Assembly (NCBI GenBank): GCA_016711325.1
Contig: JADJTH010000008.1
Location: forward strand, 871,377-935,376
Direction: 5' to 3'
DNA from: Nigerium sp.
GTDB taxonomy: Bacteria > Actinomycetota > Actinomycetes > Propionibacteriales > Propionibacteriaceae
Length of the DNA stretch: 64,000 nucleotides
This document shows, in pieces, positions 32,125 to 40,420 of the stretch. Numbering within the stretch: the stretch's first letter is position 1; the number at the start of each line of letters is the position of its first letter. The translations under genes and the position numbers were made by a program. The notes under the pieces are model-generated. The model ran no database searches and was not told where the DNA came from. It saw only the letters and a list, made by a program, of their open reading frames with translations.

Positions 32125-32765
32125 CCGCCCGACCGGTCGCCGTCGTCTACCGCGGACGCGCCTCGCTGCCCGGGTGTCCCGAGGCCGCCGCCGATGTCCT
32201 GGCGTCCAGTCCCTACGGCTTTCGCGTCGCGTTCGCCCGACGCCGCCCGGCGTCTCTCGACGGGGTCGCCCTGTACTGCCAGCCCGGCGGCGGCGAACTG
32301 CTGCCGGCGTGGCGGCGGCTGCGCCGGTCCTCGGGCGTGATCGGCGACTACGTCCGCTCCGGCGGCCGCTACCTGGGCTTCTGCCTGGGCGGCTACCTCG
32401 CGGGGGACGATCCGGGGTTCGGCCTTCTCGAGGGGGCGGTCGACACCTACGTGGGGTCCCGCGGCAGCGAGGTGGCCGACGAGACGGCCCGGATCATCGA
32501 CGTCACCTGGGCGGGCGAGCGGCGCGCCGTCTACTTCCAGGACGGCTGCACCTTCACCGCCGGCCCCGCAACCGAGGTGGTGGCCCGCTACGCCAACGGG
32601 CTCCCGGCGGCCGTCGTCGCCGCGTGTGGGTCCGGCCGGGTCGCCGTGACGGGTCCCCACCCCGAGGCGACCGACGACTGGTTCGTCGATGACGGCCTCC
32701 CGCCTGTGACGCGACGCACCACCGACCTGGCGCACGACCTGATTCGCCGGCTGATGGAGCCCTGA
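32121..32765 (+). CDS. BPL-N domain (glutamine amidotransferase-like) protein
   Basis: A 214-residue protein of the biotin-protein-ligase N-terminal domain family, a class I glutamine amidotransferase fold. It shows YCQPGGGE, a GFCLGGYLAG nucleophile elbow with Cys, and a late GPHPEA histidine. The ATG overlaps the NRPS stop (ATGA), so the two are translationally coupled and likely work together. No biotin ligase catalytic domain is present. It may act on the NRPS product or a nitrogen donor; this is inference. Confidence 0.75.
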   Translation: MTARPVAVVYRGRASLPGCPEAAADVLASSPYGFRVAFARRRPASLDGVALYCQPGGGELLPAWRRLRRSSGVIGDYVRSGGRYLGFCLGGYLAGDDPGFGLLEGAVDTYVGSRGSEVADETARIIDVTWAGERRAVYFQDGCTFTAGPATEVVARYANGLPAAVVAACGSGRVAVTGPHPEATDDWFVDDGLPPVTRRTTDLAHDLIRRLMEP

Positions 32766-32784
32766 CCGGTACCCGCTCCGCCGT

Positions 32785-32890
32785 CCCGCGTCCACCCGGA
32801 CGGCGTCGGTTGGCACGCACAGGTTGACTTCGTATCCTTCTCCGAGTGGTTGGGGGCCGAGACTCGCATCGCCGTCCAGGTGGACGCGGG
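32785..32890 (+). promoter_or_regulatory. Long-range inverted repeat before the metallopeptidase gene
   Basis: Perfect 11-bp arms (CCCGCGTCCAC at 32785-32795, GTGGACGCGGG at 32880-32890) bracket the space between the BPL-N gene and the next. A TTGACT (32823-32828) and a TATCCT (32832-32837) lie between the arms but are not spaced as a -35/-10 pair. Confidence 0.3.
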
Positions 32891-32914
32891 GCCCCCGCCG
32901 AAGGGAACGTTGTG

Positions 32915-34330
32915 ATGAAACCTGCCCTGGCGCTGGTCCTGCTTCTCGTCACGGCCCTCACGGGTTGTACGGCCATGGATGGCGGAGCGACCGCGCCTCG
33001 TCCGCGCGCGACGGCGACCGCGGCCCCCTCGCCCGACCGCCCCGTGGTCACCCTGGCCTACGAGATGTCCGGCGATCTGCGTTCGGCTGCGGGCCAGGAG
33101 ACGATCGTCTTCACGCCCGACCGGAAGATCTGCGAGGTCGTCCTGCGCGCTTGGCCGAACAAACCCGTGCTGACCAGGGCGGGCAATGCCATGACGGTGG
33201 ACGCCGTCGCCGTCGACGGGACGCCGCTGCGGACGACCGTCCAGGCGGCGGGAGCCCTGGCCGACGCGTCGGGAACGCTGGTCGAGGCCGCGCTGCCCTC
33301 GTGCGCGGAGGCCGGCACCTCCGTCACGATCACGGCGGACTTCTCCCTCACCTTCGGGCCCGACACCGACGAGCGCATGGGCTATTCCACCGAGGGCGAT
33401 CTGGCCTGGTTCCAGACCGCCTTCCCCCTGCTCGCCTGGCAGTCTGGCGTCGGCTGGGTTCGCGACGCCGCCGTAGACATGCACGGCGAGACGGTGACCA
33501 GCGAGACCTTCACCCTCGCCGATCTGGCGGTGACCGCCCCCACCGGGCTCGCGGTCGCGGGCGTCGGCACCCAGGGCGCGCCGCAGCGCGGCAGCGCGGG
33601 CACGACCCACCATTTCAGCGCCCCCCACATGCGCGACGTCGCCGTGATGGTGGGAGACTTCGCGATCGAGGAACGCGTCCTCAGCGGAACGACGGTCCAC
33701 CTGGCGGTGCCCTCGTTCGGCCAGCTCAACGACGCGGACGCCTGGCGTTCCCAGGTGAGCCGCTCGCTGTCCGGGCTGGTGGACTACCTCGGCCCCGTGC
33801 CGTACGACGACCTGTGGATCAACGTGGTCCCGAGTCTCACCGAGGGCATCGAGTCGTCCGGCGGGATCCAGTTGGGCGCGCGTGGCCGGCGCGTGGCGGG
33901 TTGGCTCGTCACCCACGAACTGGCCCACCAATGGGTCTATGCGCTGGTGGGCAACAACCACGCGCTCCACCCGTGGCTCGACGAGGCGGTCGTCTCCATG
34001 ATCGAGGCCGTCGTCAGCGACCCCGGCCGCTCCCCCGAGATCAGGGGCGAGGACTGGGAGTCTCTGGCTGAGGACATCGGCCGGCCCATGTCCTTCTTCG
34101 GGGGCTCCCACCATTCCGACAAGATGTACGACGCCACGGTCTACTCGGCCGGCGCCAGCCTGCTGATCGAGGCCCGGGACGCCGCCGGTCACGACGACTT
34201 CGACGCCGCCCTGCGCAGCTACATCATGACCAACGCGCACCGCGTGGCCACGCCCGAGGACTTCGCGGACTCGTTCGCCGACGTCAAGGGCGTGCGTTCG
34301 GCGCTCAAGCGAGGCGGGATGGTTCCCTGA
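32915..34330 (+). CDS. M1-like zinc metallopeptidase lipoprotein
   Basis: A 471-residue exported lipoprotein with a hydrophobic signal and lipobox LTGC (C18). The catalytic segment is H334-E-L-A-H338-Q-W with the third ligand E357 exactly 18 residues on (HPWLDEAV), the M1 gluzincin arrangement. M1 peptidases are usually longer; the C-terminal half is reduced. The N-terminal region is a beta-rich domain. ATG with an AAGGGA ribosome site. It follows the Pls-like NRPS by two genes; in Streptomyces albulus an epsilon-poly-lysine-degrading zinc aminopeptidase accompanies pls, so a product-degrading or self-protection role is plausible but inferred. Confidence 0.85.
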   Translation: MKPALALVLLLVTALTGCTAMDGGATAPRPRATATAAPSPDRPVVTLAYEMSGDLRSAAGQETIVFTPDRKICEVVLRAWPNKPVLTRAGNAMTVDAVAVDGTPLRTTVQAAGALADASGTLVEAALPSCAEAGTSVTITADFSLTFGPDTDERMGYSTEGDLAWFQTAFPLLAWQSGVGWVRDAAVDMHGETVTSETFTLADLAVTAPTGLAVAGVGTQGAPQRGSAGTTHHFSAPHMRDVAVMVGDFAIEERVLSGTTVHLAVPSFGQLNDADAWRSQVSRSLSGLVDYLGPVPYDDLWINVVPSLTEGIESSGGIQLGARGRRVAGWLVTHELAHQWVYALVGNNHALHPWLDEAVVSMIEAVVSDPGRSPEIRGEDWESLAEDIGRPMSFFGGSHHSDKMYDATVYSAGASLLIEARDAAGHDDFDAALRSYIMTNAHRVATPEDFADSFADVKGVRSALKRGGMVP

Positions 34331-34425
34331 CGATCGCGTGTCCGGAGGGTGGGCCGCCCGGCTTCCAACCCGTCCGAGCCGGTTGGTCAGAGCTCGACAC
34401 GGGTCGATAGCATCACCAGCAGCCT

Positions 34426-34471
34426 CCGCACCCCCCTCAGCGGAGCTCGGCCCCCGCACCCCTCAGCGGAG
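34426..34471 (+). repeat. Duplicated hairpin motif upstream of the secreted hydrolase
   Basis: Two direct copies (34426-34445 and 34454-34471, 28-nt period) of CCGCACCCC..CTCAGCGGAG. Each can fold as a short CCGC/GCGG hairpin. Copy one has two extra C residues. Possible transcript processing or regulator site. Confidence 0.4.
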
Positions 34472-34497
34472 GTTGATACATCCGGAAGGACCAACCG

Positions 34498-35748
34498 ATG
34501 AAGATCCTACGATGGGCAGCGGTCACGCTGCTCTTGCTGTCGACGCTGGGAGCACCGCCGACGGCGGCCCACAGCGCCGAGGCCTACACCGACCAGACCA
34601 ACGTCTCCTTCACGTCCTCGTCGACGGGGTTGACGTCGAAGTACCACATCTACGCGGCCGGGCTCAAGGCACCCGCCGGGCTGCTTCTCCAGTTCCACGG
34701 CGACGGCGCCTACGAGTTCAAGAACCCCAACTCCAGCTACGCGCTCGGCGGCAACAACGGCATCATCGCCCAGGCACGAGCCCGCAACCTCATCACCGTC
34801 CCCGTGCTGGCTCCCGACACCAGCGGGTCCATCACCTGGTGGGAGGCCGGCGCGAACAACGCCAAGTACGTCCGCGATCTCGTGGCCGAACTGCAGAGCA
34901 AGTACGACGTGCGCAGCGACCGGATCTGGCTCGTCGGCTACTCCGGTGGCGCGCAGTTCATCACGCAGTACTTCCTGCCGGCGCACTCGTCGATCGTGGC
35001 GGGCGGCGGAGGCGCCGTCATCTTCGGCGGGGGCGGTAAGCCCCGCAGCAGTGCTTCGTTCTCTGCCTCGGTGAAGGCCAACTTCTCCATGCACTGGTAC
35101 ACCGGCGCCAACGACACCAAGGACTCGAGCGGCTGGGACGCTCTCGCCGACGCGAAGGCCGGCGAGGCGTGGTACGCGAGCAGCGGATTCACGGTCTCCC
35201 ACGAGTGGCCCGCCGGGGTCAGTCACGATCTCAGCGGCAAGTTCGGCGCCGTGGTCGCCCAGCAGCTGGACGCCAAGCCGGGATCGTCCTTGCCGTCCCC
35301 GACGCCCACGCCGAGCGCGACGCCCAAGCCGACCGCCACACCCACACCGAGCGCCACGCCCAAGCCGACCGCCACACCCACACCGAGCGCCACGCCCAAG
35401 CCGACCGCCACACCCACACCGAGCGCCACGCCCAAGCCGACCGCCACACCCACACCCACACCGAGCGCCACGCCCAGCCCGACGCCGACCAGCACGTGGG
35501 TGACGGCCGTCAAGCCCAGCCAGACGGGCGTCACGGTCAGCGTGGCCATCCCGTCGTCGGCGTCCGGGCGAACGACGCTGACCGTGTATTCCTCGGGTGG
35601 CAGCTACTGGTACACCTACACCACGAGTAAGGGCCGAAGCGTCGACCTGAGCATCAACAACTCGCTGAAGCGCGGCCAGAAGTACACCTTCACCGTCACG
35701 AACGGCGACGCCACCGTCGGAACCGGGAGCTTCACCACCTCGTCCTGA
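34498..35748 (+). CDS. Secreted alpha/beta hydrolase with Thr-Pro repeat linker
   Basis: A 416-residue secreted protein: Sec signal peptide (about 1-25, AHSAEA cleavage region), then an esterase-like alpha/beta hydrolase domain to about 260. Ser149 sits in GYSGG and a late SHDL supplies the histidine, as in poly-hydroxyalkanoate depolymerase-type esterases. A low-complexity linker of four 12-residue blocks rich in TP follows (about 265-330). The last 90 residues form a small beta-sandwich-like domain, perhaps a binding module. GGAAGGA ribosome site. Substrate unknown. Confidence 0.75.
   Translation: MKILRWAAVTLLLLSTLGAPPTAAHSAEAYTDQTNVSFTSSSTGLTSKYHIYAAGLKAPAGLLLQFHGDGAYEFKNPNSSYALGGNNGIIAQARARNLITVPVLAPDTSGSITWWEAGANNAKYVRDLVAELQSKYDVRSDRIWLVGYSGGAQFITQYFLPAHSSIVAGGGGAVIFGGGGKPRSSASFSASVKANFSMHWYTGANDTKDSSGWDALADAKAGEAWYASSGFTVSHEWPAGVSHDLSGKFGAVVAQQLDAKPGSSLPSPTPTPSATPKPTATPTPSATPKPTATPTPSATPKPTATPTPSATPKPTATPTPTPSATPSPTPTSTWVTAVKPSQTGVTVSVAIPSSASGRTTLTVYSSGGSYWYTYTTSKGRSVDLSINNSLKRGQKYTFTVTNGDATVGTGSFTTSS
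35320..35480 (+). repeat. 36-bp tandem repeat encoding a Thr-Pro linker
   Basis: Four nearly perfect 36-bp units from 35320, the last with a 6-bp insertion. Each encodes TPKPTATPTPSA. In-frame unit gain or loss would only change linker length. Confidence 0.85.
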
Positions 35749-35772
35749 CGGACGGCTACGCGTCCAGCTCAG

Positions 35773-35819
35773 GCCTGTTTCGGGAGTCTCGGTGAAGGCC
35801 ACGGACTTCCGAAACAGGC
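35773..35819. terminator. Hairpin between convergent genes
   Basis: Perfect 11-bp inverted repeat (GCCTGTTTCGG / CCGAAACAGGC) with a 25-nt loop, midway between the convergent hydrolase and lipoprotein genes. Likely bidirectional terminator. Confidence 0.5.
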
Positions 35820-35828
35820 ACTGGTCGG

Positions 35829-36785
35829 TCACTTCGTCCAGCGGGGGGTGACTTTCTTGCCGGACGCGTCCGTGTAGGTGATGGTGCTGACGAGGTCGCC
35901 CTTCTGCTTCGCCGTTCGCGCGGCCGCCAGGACGAACACCTCGCCGGACGCCGCGGGTGCCGTCGCCATCGACGGGCTCGACGCGCCGGACAGGAAGCTC
36001 ACCTTGGCGTTGGTGCTGCCGGAGGGCAGCACGCCGACGACGTAGGTGCGCCAGCGGCCGGCGTCCTGAACCGTGGAGAACTGCAGGAACGGGAACGGAT
36101 CCTTCGACTTCGACGGCCGGTACGAGCCCTGGAATCCCGATGCGGCGATGACACCGAAGACATCGAGCGTCGTGTCGCTGTAGGCGGCAAGCGTGTCGCC
36201 GTCCACCGCGAAGTTCGCCGAGGGCACCGCTCCCCCGGCATCGCGGTAGAAGACGCCGCCCTCGTCGCGCCACACGAACCCCGTCATAGCGCCGGCGTCG
36301 GCCGCCTGGTCGAAGCGGATCGCCAGGCACGTCGCCTCGATCGCGTCGAGGTAGCCCGCGCCGACCGAGTAGTCGTGCCCGGCCTCGTTGGGCAGGTTGG
36401 TGACCACGTCGAGATTGCGGACGTCGCCCGGAACGATCGCCATCGCCCACCCCGCGCCGAAGTCCACCTGTTGCCAGACGGACTGGTTCCAGCCCGCTGT
36501 CGGCGCGGCGACCTCGACCGTCTGCTTGGGGGCGTCGACGAACGTCGCCGTCCATCGTGCGGAGCGCCGACCGTCCACGGTGCAATTGATCGCGGTGGGT
36601 TCGCCCGCGGGCAGCGCGGCACCGCTGGAGGAGGTCAGGGACGCGATGTTGGCACTCGCGATGGCCGCCGTGCCGGCGTAGGTCGGCGTGGGCGTCGGCT
36701 CGGCGACCGCCTCAGGCGTGGCCGCACAAGCACTCAGACAGCACAGCGCGACGATCGGTGCGACGACGATGGTGTTCTTCTTCAT
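35829..36785 (-). CDS. Hypothetical lipoprotein
   Basis: A 318-residue exported protein with a signal peptide and lipobox LSAC (C20), followed by a proline-threonine-rich stretch. The rest is a soluble domain without motifs I recognise; it contains single cysteines near 68 and 153 that could pair. It is 12 bp downstream of a second lipoprotein gene on the same strand, so they are probably co-transcribed. Function unknown; cell-envelope located. Confidence 0.8.
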   Translation of the reverse strand: MKKNTIVVAPIVALCCLSACAATPEAVAEPTPTPTYAGTAAIASANIASLTSSSGAALPAGEPTAINCTVDGRRSARWTATFVDAPKQTVEVAAPTAGWNQSVWQQVDFGAGWAMAIVPGDVRNLDVVTNLPNEAGHDYSVGAGYLDAIEATCLAIRFDQAADAGAMTGFVWRDEGGVFYRDAGGAVPSANFAVDGDTLAAYSDTTLDVFGVIAASGFQGSYRPSKSKDPFPFLQFSTVQDAGRWRTYVVGVLPSGSTNAKVSFLSGASSPSMATAPAASGEVFVLAAARTAKQKGDLVSTITYTDASGKKVTPRWTK

Positions 36786-36797
36786 CGCAACCCTCCG

Positions 36798-38168
36798 TCA
36801 GCGGGGCAAGGCGACGGTATCGACTGTGAACGGGCCGAAGAACGCCGAGATCTGCCACAGGCGCCCACTCACGGCGGAACTGGACGGATCGGCCGAGGCC
36901 CCCGGATCCAAGGACACCTCCAACGGCGCGATCAGCGCGGCCACGGCGGCGGGCGGCAGCGGGGCGGCGGCCGACGGCTGCGGGTCTGCGGCCGGCGGGT
37001 CTGCGGCCGGCGGGTCTGCGGCCGGCGGGTCTGCGGCCGGCGGATCTGCGGCCGGCGGATCTGCGGCCGGCGGATCTGCGGCGGGTGCTTCCGACGACGG
37101 CTCGCTGGTCGCCGGCGCCGAGGTCGTCGTGTTCGACGGCTGCGGCGCCGAGGTCGTCGTGTTCGACGGCTGCGGCGCCGAGGTCGTCGTGCTCGACGGC
37201 TGCGGCGCCGTCGTCGTCTTCGAGGACGAAGGCCGGGGGGTGCGGGTGGACGGCGCCGCGGTCGAAGGCTTCGCCGTCGAAGGCTTCGCCGTCGTCGGAT
37301 TGGCGACCGACGGCCTCGCCGACGTCGGGTTGGCCGACGTGGAATTGGCCGATGACGGCTTGGCGCCCGTCGCGGTGCTGCCCGGCCGCGCCGGAATGAC
37401 CGGCGTCGCCGTCACCTGGGTGATCTTGTTCGGCGTCCGCTCGCCCGCGGCGGAGCCGGACGGCACCAGGTTGTACTGGACGTTGCGCGTGAAGACGACC
37501 TCGAACGGGTACTTGTCTTCGACAAAGCGCAGCCTGGCCACGTGCGCGAAGGTCACCTTCAGCCTCGGGGTGGCCGCCACCTCTGCGGTCTCGGCCTCAG
37601 CCGCGCCCGTCTGCTCGGCGTCCCCCGCCAACTCGGAGGCGTTGGCCCCCTCCGTCGACGGGCCAGCGGCGGCGGGCTGCACCGCGCCATCGGCCGCCAG
37701 AACATCGACCACCACGTTCGTGATCGACTGGGAGTGGAGGATCTTGCGGTCGGGGTTCAGTTGCCAGGTCGGCTGGTCGAGGGCGAAGATCTGCAGGCCC
37801 TTGACCTCTTCTTGCGCGTCACGGTTGCCGGCCGACGCCTCGTCGACGAGGGCGTTCCACAGCGGCAGGGCGCCCGGCGCGAGCACCTCTTGGATCAGCG
37901 GCGAGTTGAGTTCGTCCGACGTAAAACTCTGCTGTGCCGGATCGAGCAGCGCCGGGTTGAAGGCCGTGGCCAGGGTGAACGCCGTCATCTCGTGGGCGGC
38001 CTGCTCGGCCTCGTACTGGCCCACGAGGGCCGCGGCGGCGGGCGTCACGGTGGGGAGTTCGACGTACTCGGCGGGGACCGCTCGCGCCGGACTCGAGATG
38101 AGCCCGCACCCGCTCGACATGAACCCGACCAGCACCACCGACGCGAGCGCGAAAAACCGCTTTAGCAT
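36798..38168 (-). CDS. Hypothetical lipoprotein with PAADP and PQPS-T repeats
   Basis: A 456-residue lipoprotein (lipobox SSGC, C21). Residues about 25-270 form a folded domain of unknown family. From about 280 the sequence is low-complexity: Ser/Thr/Pro-rich, three APQPS-type 10-residue repeats, then seven PAADP units. A conserved-looking 60-residue C-terminus (GRLWQISAFFGPF) resumes after the repeats. Cell-wall spanning linker is likely. First gene of a two-lipoprotein unit. No homology-based function can be assigned. Confidence 0.8.
   Translation of the reverse strand: MLKRFFALASVVLVGFMSSGCGLISSPARAVPAEYVELPTVTPAAAALVGQYEAEQAAHEMTAFTLATAFNPALLDPAQQSFTSDELNSPLIQEVLAPGALPLWNALVDEASAGNRDAQEEVKGLQIFALDQPTWQLNPDRKILHSQSITNVVVDVLAADGAVQPAAAGPSTEGANASELAGDAEQTGAAEAETAEVAATPRLKVTFAHVARLRFVEDKYPFEVVFTRNVQYNLVPSGSAAGERTPNKITQVTATPVIPARPGSTATGAKPSSANSTSANPTSARPSVANPTTAKPSTAKPSTAAPSTRTPRPSSSKTTTAPQPSSTTTSAPQPSNTTTSAPQPSNTTTSAPATSEPSSEAPAADPPAADPPAADPPAADPPAADPPAADPPAADPQPSAAAPLPPAAVAALIAPLEVSLDPGASADPSSSAVSGRLWQISAFFGPFTVDTVALPR
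36977..37083 (-). repeat. 15-bp tandem repeat encoding PAADP
   Basis: About seven 15-bp units (core CCGGCGGGTCTGCGG on the + strand, later units with A for G) encode the PAADP stretch of the lipoprotein. Near-identical units imply recent expansion. Confidence 0.85.
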
Positions 38169-38297
38169 ATCTCCCCCTCGTCGGGGAGTCTACAGAACTC
38201 ACCCGAGTACTTCGAAGTGTACCGCCTCTGCCCAGCGCCGCCAATCCTGCCAACAGCCCGCCCGTCCGACGGACGGACGCACGGCACGTCCGTGGCG

Positions 38298-39155
38298 TCA
38301 GAAGCGGTCGGGCTCCTCGGCGTTGAACAGCAGCTTCCCGCGGCTGCCCTTGCCCCTCACCAGCACACGGTCGAAACCGGCGCCCTTCGTCGGCACCACG
38401 GTCGTCGTGTGCTCGCCGAACAGCCCGCCGACCTGCGTCGCCGGGTCGGCCGAACGCTTGCGGTTCTGCCGCAGCCAGCGGCGGCCGTGCACGGTCAGCG
38501 CCAGGTCGCTCGCCTGACGCACCAGCAGCTCCACCCGCTCGCCGGCGTCGTTGACGCCGTAGTCGAGCCGGACCGCCGAAACCAGCCCGGGGAAGCCGAA
38601 CTCCACGCGCTCGCGCACCAGCGGCTCACGCGCGCAGGTCTCACGCACCACGGACGCCGCACGGTCGGCCTCGGCCTCCACCTCGGCCCAGTAGGCGTCA
38701 CCGAGCTCGACTCCGGCGAATCCAGGGGCGTCCACCCGGGCGCGCAGCGCCTCGACGAGCGTGTCGGCGTCCGCGTCGGCGAAGCCGGTGTAGGCGTCCG
38801 CGACCACCGGGAACATGCCCTGCCCGCGCAGCGCTACGACCGGCACCTCGCGACCGTCGACCATGCCCTTGCCGACGGCGAGCACGTCGCCGTACGCCCG
38901 CGGCGCGCCGCCGAGCAGGCGGTAGCCGTCGGCGTCCAGGCGCGCGATACCCCGCCCGATGCCCTCCCACGCGAGAACCACCGCCATGACGAGGAACGGC
39001 GCCACGATGAGGACCATCACCGCCGAGTCGACGTGCGGCGCCTGCACGAACCCGACGACGGCGGCCACGGCGGCCCCGCCGAACGCGACAACGCCGACCA
39101 GGCCCCAGAAGCCCCGCGTGCCCGTGCTACGCGAGCGGATCACGGTGGCGCTCAT
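38298..39155 (-). CDS. Membrane protein of unknown function
   Basis: A 285-residue protein with two N-terminal membrane helices (about 15-38 and 45-65) and a soluble C-terminal region with no motif I recognise. Its ATG overlaps the trpS stop by one base (TGATG), so it is translated by coupling after trpS. Function unknown. Confidence 0.75.
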   Translation of the reverse strand: MSATVIRSRSTGTRGFWGLVGVVAFGGAAVAAVVGFVQAPHVDSAVMVLIVAPFLVMAVVLAWEGIGRGIARLDADGYRLLGGAPRAYGDVLAVGKGMVDGREVPVVALRGQGMFPVVADAYTGFADADADTLVEALRARVDAPGFAGVELGDAYWAEVEAEADRAASVVRETCAREPLVRERVEFGFPGLVSAVRLDYGVNDAGERVELLVRQASDLALTVHGRRWLRQNRKRSADPATQVGGLFGEHTTTVVPTKGAGFDRVLVRGKGSRGKLLFNAEEPDRF

Positions 39156-40285
39156 CAGTAGACCATCCCCATCGCCTCGCGGACCTCGGCCAGGGTGGCG
39201 TCCGCGATCGCGTTCGCCCGCTCATTGCCCTCGCGCAGGACCGCGGCGACGTGGCCGGGATCGCGCTCCAGTTCGGCGCGGCGCGCGCGGATCGGCGCGA
39301 ACATCTCGTTCAGCGCCTCGGTGAGGTAGCGCTTGAGCCCGCCGCCGCCGCCGTCGCCGATCTCGTCGGCGATAGCGACCGGGTCGCGATCGGAGCACAG
39401 GCCGGCCAGCATGAGCAGGTTGCTGACCTCGGGACGGCCGACCGGATCGTAGGTGATCATCCGGTTGGAGTCGGTGACCGCCTTCCTGATCACCTTCGCC
39501 GTCTCGTCGGCCGTCATCCGCAGCTCGATCGTATTGCCCTTCGACTTGCTCATCTTGGTGCCGTCCATGCCGAGGACGAGCGAGCCGGCCGACAGCAGCG
39601 CGTCGGCCTGCGGGAACACCGGACGCGCAGGGTCGACGCGCCCGTAGCGCTCGTCGAAGCGGCGGGCGATGACGCGGGTCTGCTCGAGGTGCGGCAGCTG
39701 GTCCTTGCCGACGGGGACGATGGTGGCCTTGCAGAACAGGATGTCGGCGGCCTGATGCACCGGGTAGGTCAGCAGCAGGCCCGACATCGGACGCCCCTCG
39801 GTCGCGTCGTGCTCGGCCTTGACCGTCGGGTTGCGGTACAGCTCGGAGTCGGACACCAGCGACAGGAACGGCAGCATCAGCTGGTTGAGCGCGGGCACCT
39901 GCGAGTGCGCGAAGATCGTCGTGCGCGCGGGATCGATGCCCACCGACAGGTAGTCGGTCGCCAGCGAGTGGACGCGCTCGGCGATGGGTCCGGTGCCGTC
40001 GCGGTCGGCGATCACCTGGTAGTCGGCGATGAGGACGAGCGTCTCGACGCCGGCGTCCTGCAGCCGGACGCGGTTCGCCAGCGAGCCGAAGTAGTGGCCG
40101 ACGTGCAGGTGGCCGGTGGGCCGGTCGCCGGTGAGCATCCGAAAGACGGACGGGTCGCGGGCGATCTGCTCCTCGATCTGGCTGCTGCGTTGTTCGGAGC
40201 GGCGCAGCGAGGCGTCCGACGTGGACGCCGCGAGCGCGTCGGCGATCGCGACGTCGAGCGCATCGGTGCCGGCCTGCTCAGTCAT
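39155..40285 (-). CDS. trpS: Tryptophanyl-tRNA synthetase
   Basis: A 376-residue class Ic synthetase that charges tRNA-Trp. The HIGH-like motif reads TGHLHVGH and the KMSKS loop is intact (GTKMSKSKGN). ATG at 40285 follows AAGGAG with good spacing. The N-terminus carries about 45 extra residues before the catalytic fold compared with short bacterial TrpS. A GC-rich hairpin lies 39 bp upstream of the start. Confidence 0.96.
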   Translation of the reverse strand: MTEQAGTDALDVAIADALAASTSDASLRRSEQRSSQIEEQIARDPSVFRMLTGDRPTGHLHVGHYFGSLANRVRLQDAGVETLVLIADYQVIADRDGTGPIAERVHSLATDYLSVGIDPARTTIFAHSQVPALNQLMLPFLSLVSDSELYRNPTVKAEHDATEGRPMSGLLLTYPVHQAADILFCKATIVPVGKDQLPHLEQTRVIARRFDERYGRVDPARPVFPQADALLSAGSLVLGMDGTKMSKSKGNTIELRMTADETAKVIRKAVTDSNRMITYDPVGRPEVSNLLMLAGLCSDRDPVAIADEIGDGGGGGLKRYLTEALNEMFAPIRARRAELERDPGHVAAVLREGNERANAIADATLAEVREAMGMVY

Positions 40286-40323
40286 GGGGTTCTCCTTGTC
40301 GTCGTGCCCCACGGGCATACGAA

Positions 40324-40346
40324 ACGGCCGCCCCCAGGACGGCCGT
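40324..40346 (-). promoter_or_regulatory. Hairpin in the trpS leader, possible attenuator
   Basis: Perfect 7-bp inverted repeat (ACGGCCG / CGGCCGT) with a 9-nt loop, between the PHP gene and trpS. Leaders of aminoacyl-tRNA synthetase genes often hold such stems, but I see no T-box and no Trp-rich leader peptide. It could equally terminate the PHP transcript. Confidence 0.35.
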
Positions 40347-40420
40347 CGTGTGGGGTTCGCGTCATGGCCGTCGTCGCGGCCGCCACCAACCCTGATTCAC
40401 GCACGTGAGCTTACCGGTCG

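Noticed and set aside
40286..40400. Trp leader peptide controlling trpS
   Set aside because: A short frame ending at the trpS start holds a single Trp codon and no ribosome site; no T-box motif.
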